Positions 1-10,067 of a stretch of DNA of 64,000 nucleotides are shown in pieces. The notes under the pieces are model-generated. The model ran no database searches. It was given only the letters and a program-made list of their open reading frames with translations, and was not told the DNA's origin. Every line of letters starts with the position of its first letter. Position 1 is the stretch's first letter. Made by a program: the position numbers and the translations under genes. Source of the stretch: an uncultured Bacteroidota bacterium (GTDB lineage: Bacteria; Bacteroidota; Bacteroidia; Flavobacteriales; Flavobacteriaceae); the NCBI GenBank assembly GCA_902509805.1, contig CABWZL010000001.1, positions 1-64,000 on the forward strand, given 5' to 3'.

Positions 1-2
1 TA

Positions 3-794
3 GAACAAATAAAAAAAATACGAGAAAGTGCACAACTAGTCTCTAAAACTCTTGGGCTTATGGCCAAAGAGATTAAACCAGGTATAACTTCCTTATTTCT
101 TGATAAAATTGCAGAAGAATTTATCTTAGATAATAACGCAATACCAGGATTTAAAGGGTATAATAATTTTCCTAATACATTGTGTGTTAGTGTAAATAAT
201 CAAGTTGTGCATGGAATACCATGTAATAAACCTTTAATTGAAGGAGATATAATTTCTATTGATTGTGGGGTAATAAATGAAGGATATTATGGAGACCATG
301 CATATACATTTAAAGTTGGTGAGGTAAGTAAAGAAATTGATAAGCTACTAAATGCGACAAAAAATTCTCTTTATGCAGGAATGGATGCTATGATAGAAAA
401 TAATAGAATTGGTGATATAGGAAATGCTATTCAAAGCTATATTAAATTACATGGTTATGGAATAGTGAGAGAACTTGTTGGACATGGGCTAGGTGAAAAT
501 TTACATGAAGAACCTGAAGTTCCAAATTATGGCAGAAAAGGTGTTGGAAAAATTATTAAAAATGGTCTAGTTCTAGCTATTGAACCAATGATAAATCTAG
601 GAACACAAAAAATTAATCTCGATGAAGATGGGTGGACAATTGTTACTCTGGATGGTCTACCTAGTGCCCATTTTGAACACAATATTGCATTAATTAATGG
701 AAAGCCTGAAATTCTTTCAACATTTGATTTTATATACGAAGCTTTAGGTATAGAATCAGAGGAAGAAAATAGATTTAAAAACTTTTTTAATTAA
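3..794 (+). CDS. map: Methionine aminopeptidase type I, 5' end cut by the window
   Basis: Removes the initiator methionine from nascent proteins in the cytoplasm, using a dinuclear metal centre. The frame is open to the left edge: 19 codons precede the first internal ATG at 60 and read EQIKKIRESAQLVSKTLGL, the usual N-terminal helix of the family, so ATG 60 is not the real start and the gene begins outside the window. Counting from that internal Met, the five metal ligands are visible as D68 (ISIDCG), D79 (GDHAYTF), H142 (GHGLGE), E175 (AIEPM) and E206 (FEHN). The stop overlaps the next start (TAATG), so translation of the following methyltransferase is probably coupled. Identification is secure. 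Confidence 0.96.
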   Translation, partial: EQIKKIRESAQLVSKTLGLMAKEIKPGITSLFLDKIAEEFILDNNAIPGFKGYNNFPNTLCVSVNNQVVHGIPCNKPLIEGDIISIDCGVINEGYYGDHAYTFKVGEVSKEIDKLLNATKNSLYAGMDAMIENNRIGDIGNAIQSYIKLHGYGIVRELVGHGLGENLHEEPEVPNYGRKGVGKIIKNGLVLAIEPMINLGTQKINLDEDGWTIVTLDGLPSAHFEHNIALINGKPEILSTFDFIYEALGIESEEENRFKNFFN

Positions 795-1558
795 TGAAAT
801 ACATATTGAAGTTTTTGCCTAGAAAATTATTAATTAAATATAGTTTTTACTTAACACCCCTACTAAGAATATTGTTTAAAGGAAATAAGTTTATTGATCC
901 AATAGATGAAAGTAGTTACTCAAAATTTTTATCCTATGGTTATAAATCTATTAGAGAAAATGCTTTATGCCCTGGAACTTTATCCTTAGAGAGGCATAGA
1001 CTCTTATGGCTTTATCTTAATAATGAAACAAATATTTTAAAATCAAATTTAAAAGTTCTTCATGTTGCACCAGAACAAATATTTTATAAAAAATTTAAGA
1101 AGTTTAATAATTGGGATTATTTAACATTTGATATTGATTCACCAATAGCAGATGTAAAAGGAGATCTAAAATCAATGGAGTTTACAGATAACTCTTTTGA
1201 CCTTGTAATATGCAATCATGTTCTCGAACATATAGAAGATGATGTAAAGGCATTAAAAGAAATTTATAGAGTTTTAAATAAAGATGGAATTGCAATACTT
1301 CAAGTTCCTATTAATATAAACAGAAAAAATACATTTGAGGATTCTAGTATAACATCTCAATTTGAAAGAGAAAAATATTTTGGTCAATATGACCATGTAA
1401 GAGAATATGGAATTGATTTTAAAGATCGAGTTGAAGAAGTTGGATTTGAAGTTGATATGATAAACTACACAGACAATTTTGATGAAAAGTTTATCACAAA
1501 ATACGGTCTATTGAAAAATGATTTAATTCCAATTGCAAAAAAATCATTGAGTAACTAA
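794..1558 (+). CDS. Class I SAM-dependent methyltransferase, substrate unknown
   Basis: A 254-residue protein with a Methyltransf_11-like Rossmann core. The glycine-poor motif I is KVLHVAPE (about 87-94), an acidic strand follows at FDID (about 112-115), and the motif DLVICNHVLEHI is at about 136-147. The N-terminal 80 residues are basic and hydrophobic and contain ENALCPGTLSLERHR, which looks like a family-specific cap. Family members in Bacteroidota are annotated only as methyltransferases, and neither the substrate nor the link to map is known. The start overlaps the map stop by one base. The last 15 bases overlap the 3' end of the convergent apbE gene. Confidence 0.85.
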   Translation: MKYILKFLPRKLLIKYSFYLTPLLRILFKGNKFIDPIDESSYSKFLSYGYKSIRENALCPGTLSLERHRLLWLYLNNETNILKSNLKVLHVAPEQIFYKKFKKFNNWDYLTFDIDSPIADVKGDLKSMEFTDNSFDLVICNHVLEHIEDDVKALKEIYRVLNKDGIAILQVPININRKNTFEDSSITSQFEREKYFGQYDHVREYGIDFKDRVEEVGFEVDMINYTDNFDEKFITKYGLLKNDLIPIAKKSLSN

Positions 1559-2545
1559 ATCCCAACCATTAGATTTGATTTCAAAAATTTCATTATTTTT
1601 TGAGGTCAATAATAATATTTCTATACCATCAATTTCATTGATTAAATCTAGAGCATTAATTGGATTCATTACCATTAAGGAAGTTGCCCATGCATCAGCT
1701 TCAATGCAGCTATCTGAAATAACTGAAGCGCTTAGAATATTGTTAGATAAAGGTTCACCATTTAAAGGGTTAATTATATGGTTATATCTTTCTCCAGTTA
1801 TAGAGTCAATTCTAAATTTTCTGTAGTTTCCAGAAGTTGCTAATGACTTATTGGTTAAAAAAATCTCACTATAGAAACTTTTAATTTCAATAGGATTTTG
1901 AATAGCTACTTTCCATCTTCTATTATTTTCAGCATATCCCCTAGAAGTTAATTCACCTCCTACTTCAATTAGAAAATTTTCAAGTAATTTTTCTTCAAAT
2001 AATTCTCTTATTAAATCAACAGAATAGCCTTTAGCTATAGCATTGAAATCAATAAAAATATTTTTATTATTCTTAATAATTTCATTTTCATTGGTTAGAA
2101 AAACCTTATCAAATCCAACAATTTTTTTAACACTATCAATTTTAAATTCATCTACCTTTTCATATACAGTATTTGGACCTAATCCATATAAATTAACAAA
2201 AGAACCAGCTGTAGGATCAAAAGAACCTTCTGTTAAAGACCAAATTTCTTTTGACTTTTTAAAAACTTTTATGAAATGGTTATCTACAACAATAGGTTGA
2301 TCGGATAAATTAACTTTTGAAATTATTGAGGAGTCCATATAAGTAGACATTGAATTATTTACAACCTCGAATAAGGAATCAATTTTTTCTTTAATTAAAT
2401 GCTGTTTAATTTCAGTATCAACAATTATACTATATGAAGTTCCAAGAGCATTTCCACGAATACGCATATATTCATTAGCATTATTATCACAACTTGTTAA
2501 GAAGAAAAATGAAAATAAAAAAATTATTTGTTTAAAAGATAACAT
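1544..2545 (-). CDS. apbE: FAD:protein FMN transferase (lipoprotein)
   Basis: Transfers FMN from FAD to a threonine of target proteins, here presumably NqrB and NqrC encoded just upstream. The N-terminus is a lipoprotein signal ending in LTSC (Cys19), so the enzyme acts outside the inner membrane, where the NqrC FMN domain lies. ApbE features visible include NALGTSYSI, FDPTAGSF, DFNAIAKGYSVD, VGGELTSRG, HIINP and the metal-binding segment DSCIEADAWAT near the C-terminus. Length (333 aa) is normal. It is the last gene of the nqr operon; its start overlaps the nqrF stop by one base. Being cotranscribed with its substrates strongly supports the role. Confidence 0.95.
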   Translation of the reverse strand: MLSFKQIIFLFSFFFLTSCDNNANEYMRIRGNALGTSYSIIVDTEIKQHLIKEKIDSLFEVVNNSMSTYMDSSIISKVNLSDQPIVVDNHFIKVFKKSKEIWSLTEGSFDPTAGSFVNLYGLGPNTVYEKVDEFKIDSVKKIVGFDKVFLTNENEIIKNNKNIFIDFNAIAKGYSVDLIRELFEEKLLENFLIEVGGELTSRGYAENNRRWKVAIQNPIEIKSFYSEIFLTNKSLATSGNYRKFRIDSITGERYNHIINPLNGEPLSNNILSASVISDSCIEADAWATSLMVMNPINALDLINEIDGIEILLLTSKNNEIFEIKSNGWDLVTQ

Positions 2546-3840
2546 TAACCACCGAAGTCATCAAATCTAACGTTCTCTGGAGGCACACCAAAGTCCTCAG
2601 CCATTTTTGCAACAGCTATATTCATCAATGGAGGACCACAAAAATAAACTTCTATATCCTCTGGTGACTCATGTTTTGAAAGATAGTTATCTATAACTAC
2701 TTGATGAATAAATCCTGTAAAACCATCTCCATCAGAATCCAGAGAATCTTTTACTTTCCAATTATCTTCTTCTAGAGGTTCAGATAAAGCTATATAAAAC
2801 TTGAAATTTGGATAATCTTTTTCCAAAGCTCTAAAATGATCAACATAGAATAGCTCTCTTTTGGATCTTCCTCCATACCAAAAAGTAACTTTTCTTCCTG
2901 TTTCTATAGTTCTAAATAACTCGTATAAGTGAGACCTCATTGGAGCCATTCCTGCTCCCCCTCCTACGTATAACATTTCTGCATCAGAATCATTAATAAA
3001 AAACTCACCATAAGGGCCAGAAATTGTAACAGTATCGCCAGGTTTTTTGGAAAAAATATAGGAGGATGCTATACCAGGATTAACTGTCATCCAATTATTT
3101 TTTTTACCATCCCAAGGCGGAGTTGCTATTCTAACATTTAACATAACTTGCTTTCCTTCTGCTGGATATGAGGCCATAGAATATGCCCTCTCAACAGTTT
3201 CGTTGTTTTTCATATTAAGAGGCCAAAGGTTAAACTTATCCCACTCTAGTTTGAATTTTTGAGGATTATCTGGGTGTTCATCTGGATGAGAAGTAATATC
3301 CATTTCATTATAATTAATATCACACTCTGGAATCTCAATTTGAATATATCCTCCTGCTTTATAGTCCATTTCTTCGGGAATTTCAATAACAAACTCTTTT
3401 ATAAATGATGCTACATTATAATTACTTTTTACTTTGGCTTCCCATTTTTTGATACCAAAAACCTCTTCAGGAACTTCAATTTTCATGTCTTGTTTAACTT
3501 TTACTTGACAACCTAGTCTCCAGCCGTCTGAAATTTCTTTTCTTGTAAAATGAGGTTCCTCAGTAGGTAGTATCTCTCCACCACCTTCAACAACTTGACA
3601 CTTACATTGAACACATGTCCCACCACCTCCACATGCAGATGGTAAAAATATTTTATTATTTCCAAGTGTGGTTAAAAGAGTATCACCTGAGTTTACTTCA
3701 ACATTTTTTTCTCCATTTATAATTAGTTTTACTGGACCAGAAGGTAATAGTTTTGATTTTGCAAAAAGCAGCATTGTAACTAATAAAAGTGTTATAACAA
3801 AAAGACCAACAGTACTAGCAATAATTACATTAATATCCAT
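2545..3840 (-). CDS. nqrF: Na+-translocating NADH:quinone reductase subunit F
   Basis: NADH-oxidising entry subunit of the Na+-NQR complex. One N-terminal membrane helix (about 6-27) is followed by a plant-type [2Fe-2S] domain with cysteines C70, C76, C79 and C111 (C-x5-C-x2-C). A ferredoxin reductase-like FAD domain (RAYSMASYP) and an NADH domain ([20 protein letters not shown]) come next. The length of 431 aa is slightly above the roughly 410 typical of proteobacterial NqrF, because of an insertion in the FAD domain ([13 protein letters not shown]). It lies 3 bases after nqrE. Confidence 0.98.
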   Translation of the reverse strand: MDINVIIASTVGLFVITLLLVTMLLFAKSKLLPSGPVKLIINGEKNVEVNSGDTLLTTLGNNKIFLPSACGGGGTCVQCKCQVVEGGGEILPTEEPHFTRKEISDGWRLGCQVKVKQDMKIEVPEEVFGIKKWEAKVKSNYNVASFIKEFVIEIPEEMDYKAGGYIQIEIPECDINYNEMDITSHPDEHPDNPQKFKLEWDKFNLWPLNMKNNETVERAYSMASYPAEGKQVMLNVRIATPPWDGKKNNWMTVNPGIASSYIFSKKPGDTVTISGPYGEFFINDSDAEMLYVGGGAGMAPMRSHLYELFRTIETGRKVTFWYGGRSKRELFYVDHFRALEKDYPNFKFYIALSEPLEEDNWKVKDSLDSDGDGFTGFIHQVVIDNYLSKHESPEDIEVYFCGPPLMNIAVAKMAEDFGVPPENVRFDDFGG

Positions 3841-3843
3841 TTC

Positions 3844-4461
3844 TTATAATTTAATTCCCATAAAACTCATAAAACCTAGAGCCATTAGCCCAGTTATAAT
3901 AAAAGTAATTCCAAGTCCTCTTAAAGGATCTGGAATATTAGAATAGGTTATTTTCTCTCTAATTGCTGCTATTGCAACTATTGCAAGGAACCATCCAATT
4001 CCTGATCCAAAGCCATAAACAGCAGATTCTAAAGTATTAATAAAATCTTTTTGTTGCATAAATAAAGACCCACCTAAAATTGCACAATTGACTGCTATAA
4101 GTGGAAGGAATATACCAAGTGATCCATATAAACTTGGAGAAACTTTTTCCACAATCATTTCAACTAATTGAACCATTGAAGCAATTACAGCAATAAACAT
4201 TATAAAAGTTAAAAATGATAGATCAACATTAGCAAATTGAGGTCCAATCCATGTAAGTGCTCCGGGTGCGAGCAAATAAGAGTTGATTAAGTAATTTATT
4301 GGAACTGTAATTGTTAAAACAAAAATTACAGCATAGCCTAATCCAACAGCAGTTTTAACTGTCTTAGACACTGCTAAGTATGAACACATACCCAGAAAAT
4401 AGGCAAAAACCATATTCTCTATAAAAATACTTTTTATAAATAAGTTTGCTAAATCTTCCAT
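3844..4461 (-). CDS. nqrE: Na+-NQR subunit E
   Basis: Integral membrane subunit of 205 aa with six predicted helices. Together with NqrD it forms the pseudo-symmetric membrane core that carries an iron centre. The conserved half-helix cysteines are present: C26 in [10 protein letters not shown] and C126 in VNCAILGG. The conserved endings [15 protein letters not shown] and [11 protein letters not shown] are also present. The gene sits directly against nqrD. Confidence 0.98.
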   Translation of the reverse strand: MEDLANLFIKSIFIENMVFAYFLGMCSYLAVSKTVKTAVGLGYAVIFVLTITVPINYLINSYLLAPGALTWIGPQFANVDLSFLTFIMFIAVIASMVQLVEMIVEKVSPSLYGSLGIFLPLIAVNCAILGGSLFMQQKDFINTLESAVYGFGSGIGWFLAIVAIAAIREKITYSNIPDPLRGLGITFIITGLMALGFMSFMGIKL

Positions 4462-5109
4462 TTAATCTTTTTCAATTAGTTTTCTATTATAAAATCTTTG
4501 AATCCAAATATAAAGTCCAACTACAATTAAAGCCATAGGTGAAAGAAGCATTAAACCATTATCTTGGTATCCTAAGTCATAAATAAATTGAGGAATAACT
4601 GGGATTCCCCATAACTCTCCAGATCCAAACAATTCTCTTATAAAAGCAACAACAATTAAAATCCAACCATAACCAGCAGCATTACCAACACCATCTAGAA
4701 AAGATTTCCAAACACCATTACCAAGAGCAAATGCTTCAAATCTCCCCATTATGATACAATTGGTAATAATTAGTCCAATAAATATTGCTAATTGCTTACT
4801 TACATCATATGCATATGCTTTTAGAAATTGATCAACAAGGGCAACAAGAGTTGCTACTACTAATAATTGAACAATAATTCTAATTCTTGTTGGAATAATA
4901 TTTCTCAAAATAGAAACAATAACATTCCCTGCTGCCATTACAAATATCACTGAAACTGTCATTACTACTGCAGGTTCTAATTTAACTGTAATTGCAAGAG
5001 CAGAACATATTCCCAGCACTTGTACTGTAATTGGATTATCATCATCAAGAGGATCAGTTAATAATGCTCTATTTTTTTTTGAAAATAATGGCTCTATATC
5101 TTTACTCAT
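4462..5109 (-). CDS. nqrD: Na+-NQR subunit D
   Basis: Integral membrane partner of NqrE. An upstream in-frame ATG at 5154 would add 15 residues (MREFRTIF...) that belong inside the nqrC coding region and are not family-like. I place the start at the ATG at 5109, giving MSKDIEPLFSKKNRALLTDP, the standard NqrD N-terminus, and 215 aa. The eight bases ATGAGTAA are shared with the end of nqrC. The membrane cysteines are C35 (GICSALAITVK) and the Cys in TNCIIMGRFEAFA. Confidence 0.96.
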   Translation of the reverse strand: MSKDIEPLFSKKNRALLTDPLDDDNPITVQVLGICSALAITVKLEPAVVMTVSVIFVMAAGNVIVSILRNIIPTRIRIIVQLLVVATLVALVDQFLKAYAYDVSKQLAIFIGLIITNCIIMGRFEAFALGNGVWKSFLDGVGNAAGYGWILIVVAFIRELFGSGELWGIPVIPQFIYDLGYQDNGLMLLSPMALIVVGLYIWIQRFYNRKLIEKD

Positions 5110-5818
5110 TACTAATATTATTAAAATACGGAAGATAGTTCTGAACTCTCTCAATAATCATGTCTGATACACCATCACCTGTTATGGTAGCACCAGAAAT
5201 AGCATCAACTTCATTGTCCATCTTATCCTCATTTCTTGGATCATTATTAGACTTAGTTAAGTAGACCCCAACAAAATTTCCTTGCGAATCATTTATTTTT
5301 TCGTCAGTAAAACTATCAATAAACCAATCTTCTGTTATCTCAGCTCCTAGTCCCGCCGTTTCCGACTTATGATCAAATGATACACCTTTGATAGTATTTA
5401 TATCTTCCTTTAGTGCTATATAGCCCCAAATTTCTGCCCATAATCCAGCACCTCTCAAGGGAATAACATAAAATTTTTCGTTTTCAACATTTGCAATGTA
5501 TAAAGGAAATCTTTGAGTATCAGAATCTTTTTTAACCTCTAAAGCTAAGTTAATATCAAACGCTTTAATAGCTTCATCTATAGTTCCATCTGACTTTAAA
5601 GAAAGTTCTTCAGATATGTAGTCCATATACAAATCCTCTGATTCATCTCTACTGACATTAATACCAACTGAAGAAAGTATATTTTGCATTTTCTCTTTCT
5701 TAACGTTTGCATTTTGTAAATCTTTTAATGATTCTGAGGTGAATGATAAAACAAGTGCAACTGAAAGTACCATCAATACTGCAAAAATATACGTGTGTTT
5801 ATTTGAATCTCTATTCAT
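5102..5818 (-). CDS. nqrC: Na+-NQR subunit C (covalent FMN)
   Basis: Periplasmic FMN-carrying subunit of Na+-NQR, 238 aa. One N-terminal helix (about 10-27) anchors a soluble domain. The flavinylation motif SGATIT lies at about 208-213 with T211 as the expected FMN-bound residue; ApbE, encoded at the end of the same operon, is the enzyme that would attach it. The FMN-binding domain also shows GAGLWAEIWG and SETAGLGAEI, both typical. The start is one base into the nqrB stop. Confidence 0.97.
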   Translation of the reverse strand: MNRDSNKHTYIFAVLMVLSVALVLSFTSESLKDLQNANVKKEKMQNILSSVGINVSRDESEDLYMDYISEELSLKSDGTIDEAIKAFDINLALEVKKDSDTQRFPLYIANVENEKFYVIPLRGAGLWAEIWGYIALKEDINTIKGVSFDHKSETAGLGAEITEDWFIDSFTDEKINDSQGNFVGVYLTKSNNDPRNEDKMDNEVDAISGATITGDGVSDMIIERVQNYLPYFNNISNE

Positions 5819-6975
5819 TATGCAGTTTTTAATTTAATATTTTCCCATCTTTTTCTTCTCGTAGAAACATTTGACTCAATCACATAATGATCAATTAGCG
5901 GAGCAAATACATTCATCAATAGTATAGCCAACATTACTCCCTCAGGATAAGCTGGATTAAAAACCCTAATTAAAATACAGAAAACCCCAACCAAAAATCC
6001 ATATATCCATTTACCTTTTGTTGTCTGAGCAGCTGAGACAGGGTCAGTAGCCATAAAAACAATTCCAAATGCAAAACCACCTACTAAAAGATGATTATAC
6101 CAATCAAAGCTCATCAAGGAATTAGCGCCCCATAAATTAAATAAAATTCCTACTAGTGAAGCACCGAGGACTCCACTTAAAATTATTCTCCAACTTCCAA
6201 CTCCAGTTGAGATTAAGATTAAGGCCCCAATTAGAACAAAAAATACTGAAGTTTCTGCAACAGAACCCGGAATTGCTCCCATAAACATATTAAAAGATGA
6301 ATATGAAATATCTCCGTTAGCTGCAAGAGTTCCAAGTATAGTTTCACCAGATATTGCATCTACATTACTTGCTTCTGAAACCCATACTTTATCACCCGAC
6401 ATAAAAGTAGGATATGCAAAAAAAGCAAAAGCTCTAGCAGTTAAGGCTGGATTAAGTATATTCATTCCTGTACCACCAAAGGCTTCTTTGGCAATTAATA
6501 CAGCAAAAACAACAGAGATTGCTAACATCCATAATGGCATATCTATTGGCATTATCATTGGGATAAGAAGACCTGTTACTAAGTATCCTTCATTTACTGG
6601 ATGATTTCTATATACTGCAAATGCAAACTCAATTGCTAAACCAACTGCATATGAAACTGCAATCATTGGAAAAATTTTATAAGCCCCATGAAGAACTGCA
6701 TCTAAAAATGTAAAATCAAGACCAGTTTGAATAAAATATTGATAACCTGTATTATATATACCGTAAAATAATGCTGGTAAAAGAGCAATTATAACTGTTA
6801 TCATTGTTCTTTTTAAATCAACTCCATCACGAATATGAGATCCTTTTGAAGTAGTATGATCAGGAACAAAAAGCATCGTTTCAAATGCATTAAAAGCGGG
6901 ATAAAGAATTTCTAGTTTCCCCCCTTTAAGGAATGGTTTTTTTAATACATCTACCTGTTTTCTAATAAATTTCAT
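5818..6975 (-). CDS. nqrB: Na+-NQR subunit B (covalent FMN)
   Basis: Large membrane subunit of Na+-NQR, 385 aa, with about ten helices. It carries a covalent FMN and binds riboflavin and quinone. The family signatures KGSHIRDGVDLKR, GGTGMNILNPALTARAFAFFAYP and MATDPVSAAQTTKGKW are visible. The expected FMN site is T212 in DAISGETILG; most family members I know read SGAT here, so the residue before the threonine (E211) is unusual. The gene overlaps nqrA and nqrC by single bases. Confidence 0.97.
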   Translation of the reverse strand: MKFIRKQVDVLKKPFLKGGKLEILYPAFNAFETMLFVPDHTTSKGSHIRDGVDLKRTMITVIIALLPALFYGIYNTGYQYFIQTGLDFTFLDAVLHGAYKIFPMIAVSYAVGLAIEFAFAVYRNHPVNEGYLVTGLLIPMIMPIDMPLWMLAISVVFAVLIAKEAFGGTGMNILNPALTARAFAFFAYPTFMSGDKVWVSEASNVDAISGETILGTLAANGDISYSSFNMFMGAIPGSVAETSVFFVLIGALILISTGVGSWRIILSGVLGASLVGILFNLWGANSLMSFDWYNHLLVGGFAFGIVFMATDPVSAAQTTKGKWIYGFLVGVFCILIRVFNPAYPEGVMLAILLMNVFAPLIDHYVIESNVSTRRKRWENIKLKTA

Positions 6976-8324
6976 TATCCTACTTCTTTTAACATTATTT
7001 CAATTCCATTTTTAATTATTTCTTGAGCTTCAATTTTTGAGGTACAAGAAAAATCAACTAATCCAAAATCTTCCGGGACTACTTCATAAATACCCAAAGA
7101 TTCCATTTTTTCAATATCACCTCTCATACATGCTTTTATCAATTGCATTGGAAATATATCCATTGGGAAATATTTTTCCATTTCCCCTGTGACAACGATA
7201 GCTCTCTCTTCACCATTAAGATTTGTATTAACTTTTTTTGCGCCACCTAACAGCCATGAAAATGAGGTTTTTGAAAAACTAGGAATAGAGTTATACATAA
7301 AAGGGAGCCATCCAAGCATTCTATAATTATTTCCTTCTTCAATTACACTTAAAGAGTTATTGTAAAATCCTAAGAATTCCGAATATTCAACTTTTAATCC
7401 ACTCAAAGGATCACCATTTATAAATCTATAGTTATTAATATCATTTATTTCATCACTATTAATTAATGATGAAATTGAAGCTCCAATAATAGTGCTGTAA
7501 TATTTTGGTGATTTTAATGAGTCCCCTGAAATTGCAATAGTTCTAGATGAAGAAAAAATACCAGTTCTAAAAAAAGCTCCAATATTTGAGAGATCTTCAG
7601 GTTTAATTACCCAAATAGTTTCTCCAAAATTAAGAGGGTCAATTTTATTTATTTGAAAGCTTTCATTTCCAGAAGGATGAACCCCTTTGATATTGTAGAT
7701 TTCTACATTATTTAGGTCTTTAAAACTACTATCTTTTTTATGTGTGATTGAAAAATTGATTGGTTTGTCAATTATAGCACTCATAATATCGATACCAGTT
7801 TGTAAATCATCCAACCTATTACTCATTAAAAAATCATAATCAACATCGTATGGAGCAGTAGAATGAGTTGATACAAAAATTGACTTGGGTAACTTGTTAG
7901 ACCTTGCAATTATGTTATAAGGTCTTTGTTTTATATAAGCTAGAGATCCTGATTCACTAAGAAGTTTTGTTATTTGTTCTTTTGTAATTTTTTGGAGTTC
8001 TGGAATATCAAATTTTATAACATCATTACCTTCGGCCTTTATTATAACAAATAATATCTTTCTCTTAGCACCTCTTCTAATTTCTTTAACTTTTCCACTA
8101 ACAGGAGAAACAATTTTGATTGTTTCATCATTTTTATCATGGAAAATCGGCTGACCTTTAGAAACTTTATCACCTTCTTTAACTAGCATTCGTGGGACAA
8201 GAGAAAAGAAGTCGTCAGGGTTTAGAGCGTAGGTTAAGCTTTTTTTTGCAACTTCAAGTTCTTTTGAAGCTTGCCCTTTTAAATTTAAATTAGCACCGTT
8301 TTTAATGCTTATGTCTTTAGACAT
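6975..8324 (-). CDS. nqrA: Na+-NQR subunit A
   Basis: First gene of the nqr operon; a cytoplasmic, membrane-associated subunit of Na+-NQR, 449 aa. The N-terminal biotinyl/lipoyl-like domain is visible (LVKEGDKVSKGQPIFHDK and VSPVSGKVKEIRRGAKR). The family segments GVHPSGNES, WVIKPEDL and PMDIFPMQLIKACMRGDIEKMESLGIYEVVPEDFGLVDFSC are also visible. The middle part is more divergent than usual. The start is an ATG about 23 bases downstream of a TAAATTTG -7 box. Confidence 0.97.
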   Translation of the reverse strand: MSKDISIKNGANLNLKGQASKELEVAKKSLTYALNPDDFFSLVPRMLVKEGDKVSKGQPIFHDKNDETIKIVSPVSGKVKEIRRGAKRKILFVIIKAEGNDVIKFDIPELQKITKEQITKLLSESGSLAYIKQRPYNIIARSNKLPKSIFVSTHSTAPYDVDYDFLMSNRLDDLQTGIDIMSAIIDKPINFSITHKKDSSFKDLNNVEIYNIKGVHPSGNESFQINKIDPLNFGETIWVIKPEDLSNIGAFFRTGIFSSSRTIAISGDSLKSPKYYSTIIGASISSLINSDEINDINNYRFINGDPLSGLKVEYSEFLGFYNNSLSVIEEGNNYRMLGWLPFMYNSIPSFSKTSFSWLLGGAKKVNTNLNGEERAIVVTGEMEKYFPMDIFPMQLIKACMRGDIEKMESLGIYEVVPEDFGLVDFSCTSKIEAQEIIKNGIEIMLKEVG

Positions 8325-8347
8325 GAAATATTAGTAATTTGTGACTG

Positions 8348-8355
8348 CAAATTTA
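8348..8355 (-). promoter_or_regulatory. Probable -7 box of the nqr operon
   Basis: TAAATTTG on the minus strand fits the Bacteroidota consensus TAnnTTTG and lies 23 bases before the nqrA start in the divergent nqrA/pruA region. I see no good TTTG -33 element at 19-21 bases upstream, so this rests on the -7 box and its position. Confidence 0.45.
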
Positions 8356-8411
8356 CTACAAACACTTTAAGAAAAAAAAGTATTTTTATTAAAATTATTA
8401 TCAATTTAATT

Positions 8412-8419
8412 TAAATTTG
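8412..8419 (+). promoter_or_regulatory. Probable -7 box of pruA
   Basis: TAAATTTG fits TAnnTTTG and is 18 bases before the ATG at 8438. It faces the nqr box above. The TTG at 8417, which could be taken for a start codon of pruA, is part of this box, which argues against that start. No clear -33 element is seen. Confidence 0.45.
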
Positions 8420-8437
8420 ATAACCAAAATTTATGTT

Positions 8438-10063
8438 ATGAATAACTCTATTGTAAATGTTCCAAATCCAGTAAATGAACCCATAAAGGAATATAAGCCA
8501 GGCAGTCCGGAAAAAGAATCAGTTCTTGCTACTTATAAAAGACTTAAAGATTCTAAAACAGATGTTAAAATGTGGATTGGTGGTAAATTTATTGAAAGTT
8601 CTCAAACCTCAAATATGTCTCCTCCTCATGATCATAAACATATTCTTGGTAAATATTATCTAGCTGAAAAAAAACATGTTGAACTAGCAATAAAATCTGC
8701 TTTGGATGCAAAAGATAAATGGGCAAACATGAAGTGGGAAGAAAGAGCAGCCATTTTTTTAAAGGCAGCAGAACTTGTGGCAGGTCCTTACAGAGATAGA
8801 ATTAATGCCGCTACAATGCTAGCTCAATCTAAAACTATTTTCCAAGCTGAAATTGACGCAGCTTGTGAATTGGTTGATTTTTTAAAGTTTAATGTTTACA
8901 GCATGCAACATATCTACAGTCAACAACCAAAATCAGATCCAGGGGTTTGGAATAGACTTGGTTATAGACCTCTAGAGGGCTTTGTATATGCTATTACACC
9001 ATTTAATTTTACTGCAATTTCTGGAAATCTTCCAGGTAGTGCTGCAATGATGGGAAATACTGTTGTTTGGAAACCTAGTGATCATCAAATTTTTTCTGCT
9101 AAAATTGTAATTGATGTATTTAAAGAAGCTGGTCTTCCAGATGGAGTTATTAATGCAGTTTATGGTGACCCTGAAATGATTACTAATACTGTTTTAGATT
9201 CAAAGCACTTTGCAGGAATTCATTTTACCGGATCTACATCAGTTTTTAAAGGACTATGGAAAAAAATTGGAACTAATATTGAAAACTATAATTCTTATCC
9301 TAGAATTGTAGGTGAAACAGGAGGAAAAGACTTTATAATAGCTCACAACTCTGCAGATACTGATGAATTATCTACTGCAGTTATTAGAGGAGCATTTGAA
9401 TTTCAGGGTCAAAAGTGTTCTGCTGCTTCAAGAGTTTATATTCCTAAATCAATCTCAAAAGATTTTTTTGAAAAATTAAAGTCAGAGGTGAAAAAAATAA
9501 AAATGGGTAGTCCTGAAGATTTTAAAAATTTCATGACAGCTGTTATTCACGAAAATTCATTTGATAAACTTGTTAATGCAATAGAAAAAGCTAAAGTTGA
9601 TAAAGATGCAGAAGTTATAATCGGTGGAGGATATGATAAATCTGAGGGGTATTTTATTGAACCTACTGTGATTAAGACTTCAAATCCAAAATATTATTCA
9701 ATGGAAACTGAATTATTTGGACCCGTAGTTACAATTTATGAATATGATGATGCTAAATGGGAAGAAACTCTAAAAATTGTTGATGAAACTTCTGAGTATG
9801 CATTAACTGGTGCAGTTTTCTGTGAAGACAGATTCATACTGAGTGATGCTGTGGATAAACTTCAAAATTGTGCAGGAAATTTTTATATAAACGATAAATG
9901 TACTGGAGCTGTTGTTGGTCAACAACCTTTTGGAGGGGCTAGAGGATCTGGAACAAATGATAAGGCAGGGTCTTACCTTAATCTTTTGAGATGGACATCT
10001 CCAAGGTTAATTAAAGAAACTTTCATCCCGGCTAAAGATTTTAGATACCCATTTATGGGCTAA
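8438..10063 (+). CDS. pruA: L-glutamate gamma-semialdehyde dehydrogenase (P5C dehydrogenase)
   Basis: Oxidises glutamate semialdehyde/1-pyrroline-5-carboxylate to glutamate with NAD+, the second step of proline catabolism. It is the monofunctional form (541 aa) of the aldehyde dehydrogenase fold. General base E293 (VGETGGKD) and catalytic C327 (GQKCSAASR) are visible, with TPFNFTAISGNLP and FTGSTSVFKGLWK for NAD+ binding. The ATG at 8438 gives MNNSIVNVPNPVNEPIKEYKPGSPE, matching Bacteroidota PruA; the in-frame TTG at 8417 is rejected because it lies in the -7 box. No proline dehydrogenase (putA) is in the window. Confidence 0.96.
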   Translation: MNNSIVNVPNPVNEPIKEYKPGSPEKESVLATYKRLKDSKTDVKMWIGGKFIESSQTSNMSPPHDHKHILGKYYLAEKKHVELAIKSALDAKDKWANMKWEERAAIFLKAAELVAGPYRDRINAATMLAQSKTIFQAEIDAACELVDFLKFNVYSMQHIYSQQPKSDPGVWNRLGYRPLEGFVYAITPFNFTAISGNLPGSAAMMGNTVVWKPSDHQIFSAKIVIDVFKEAGLPDGVINAVYGDPEMITNTVLDSKHFAGIHFTGSTSVFKGLWKKIGTNIENYNSYPRIVGETGGKDFIIAHNSADTDELSTAVIRGAFEFQGQKCSAASRVYIPKSISKDFFEKLKSEVKKIKMGSPEDFKNFMTAVIHENSFDKLVNAIEKAKVDKDAEVIIGGGYDKSEGYFIEPTVIKTSNPKYYSMETELFGPVVTIYEYDDAKWEETLKIVDETSEYALTGAVFCEDRFILSDAVDKLQNCAGNFYINDKCTGAVVGQQPFGGARGSGTNDKAGSYLNLLRWTSPRLIKETFIPAKDFRYPFMG

Positions 10064-10067
10064 AGAA

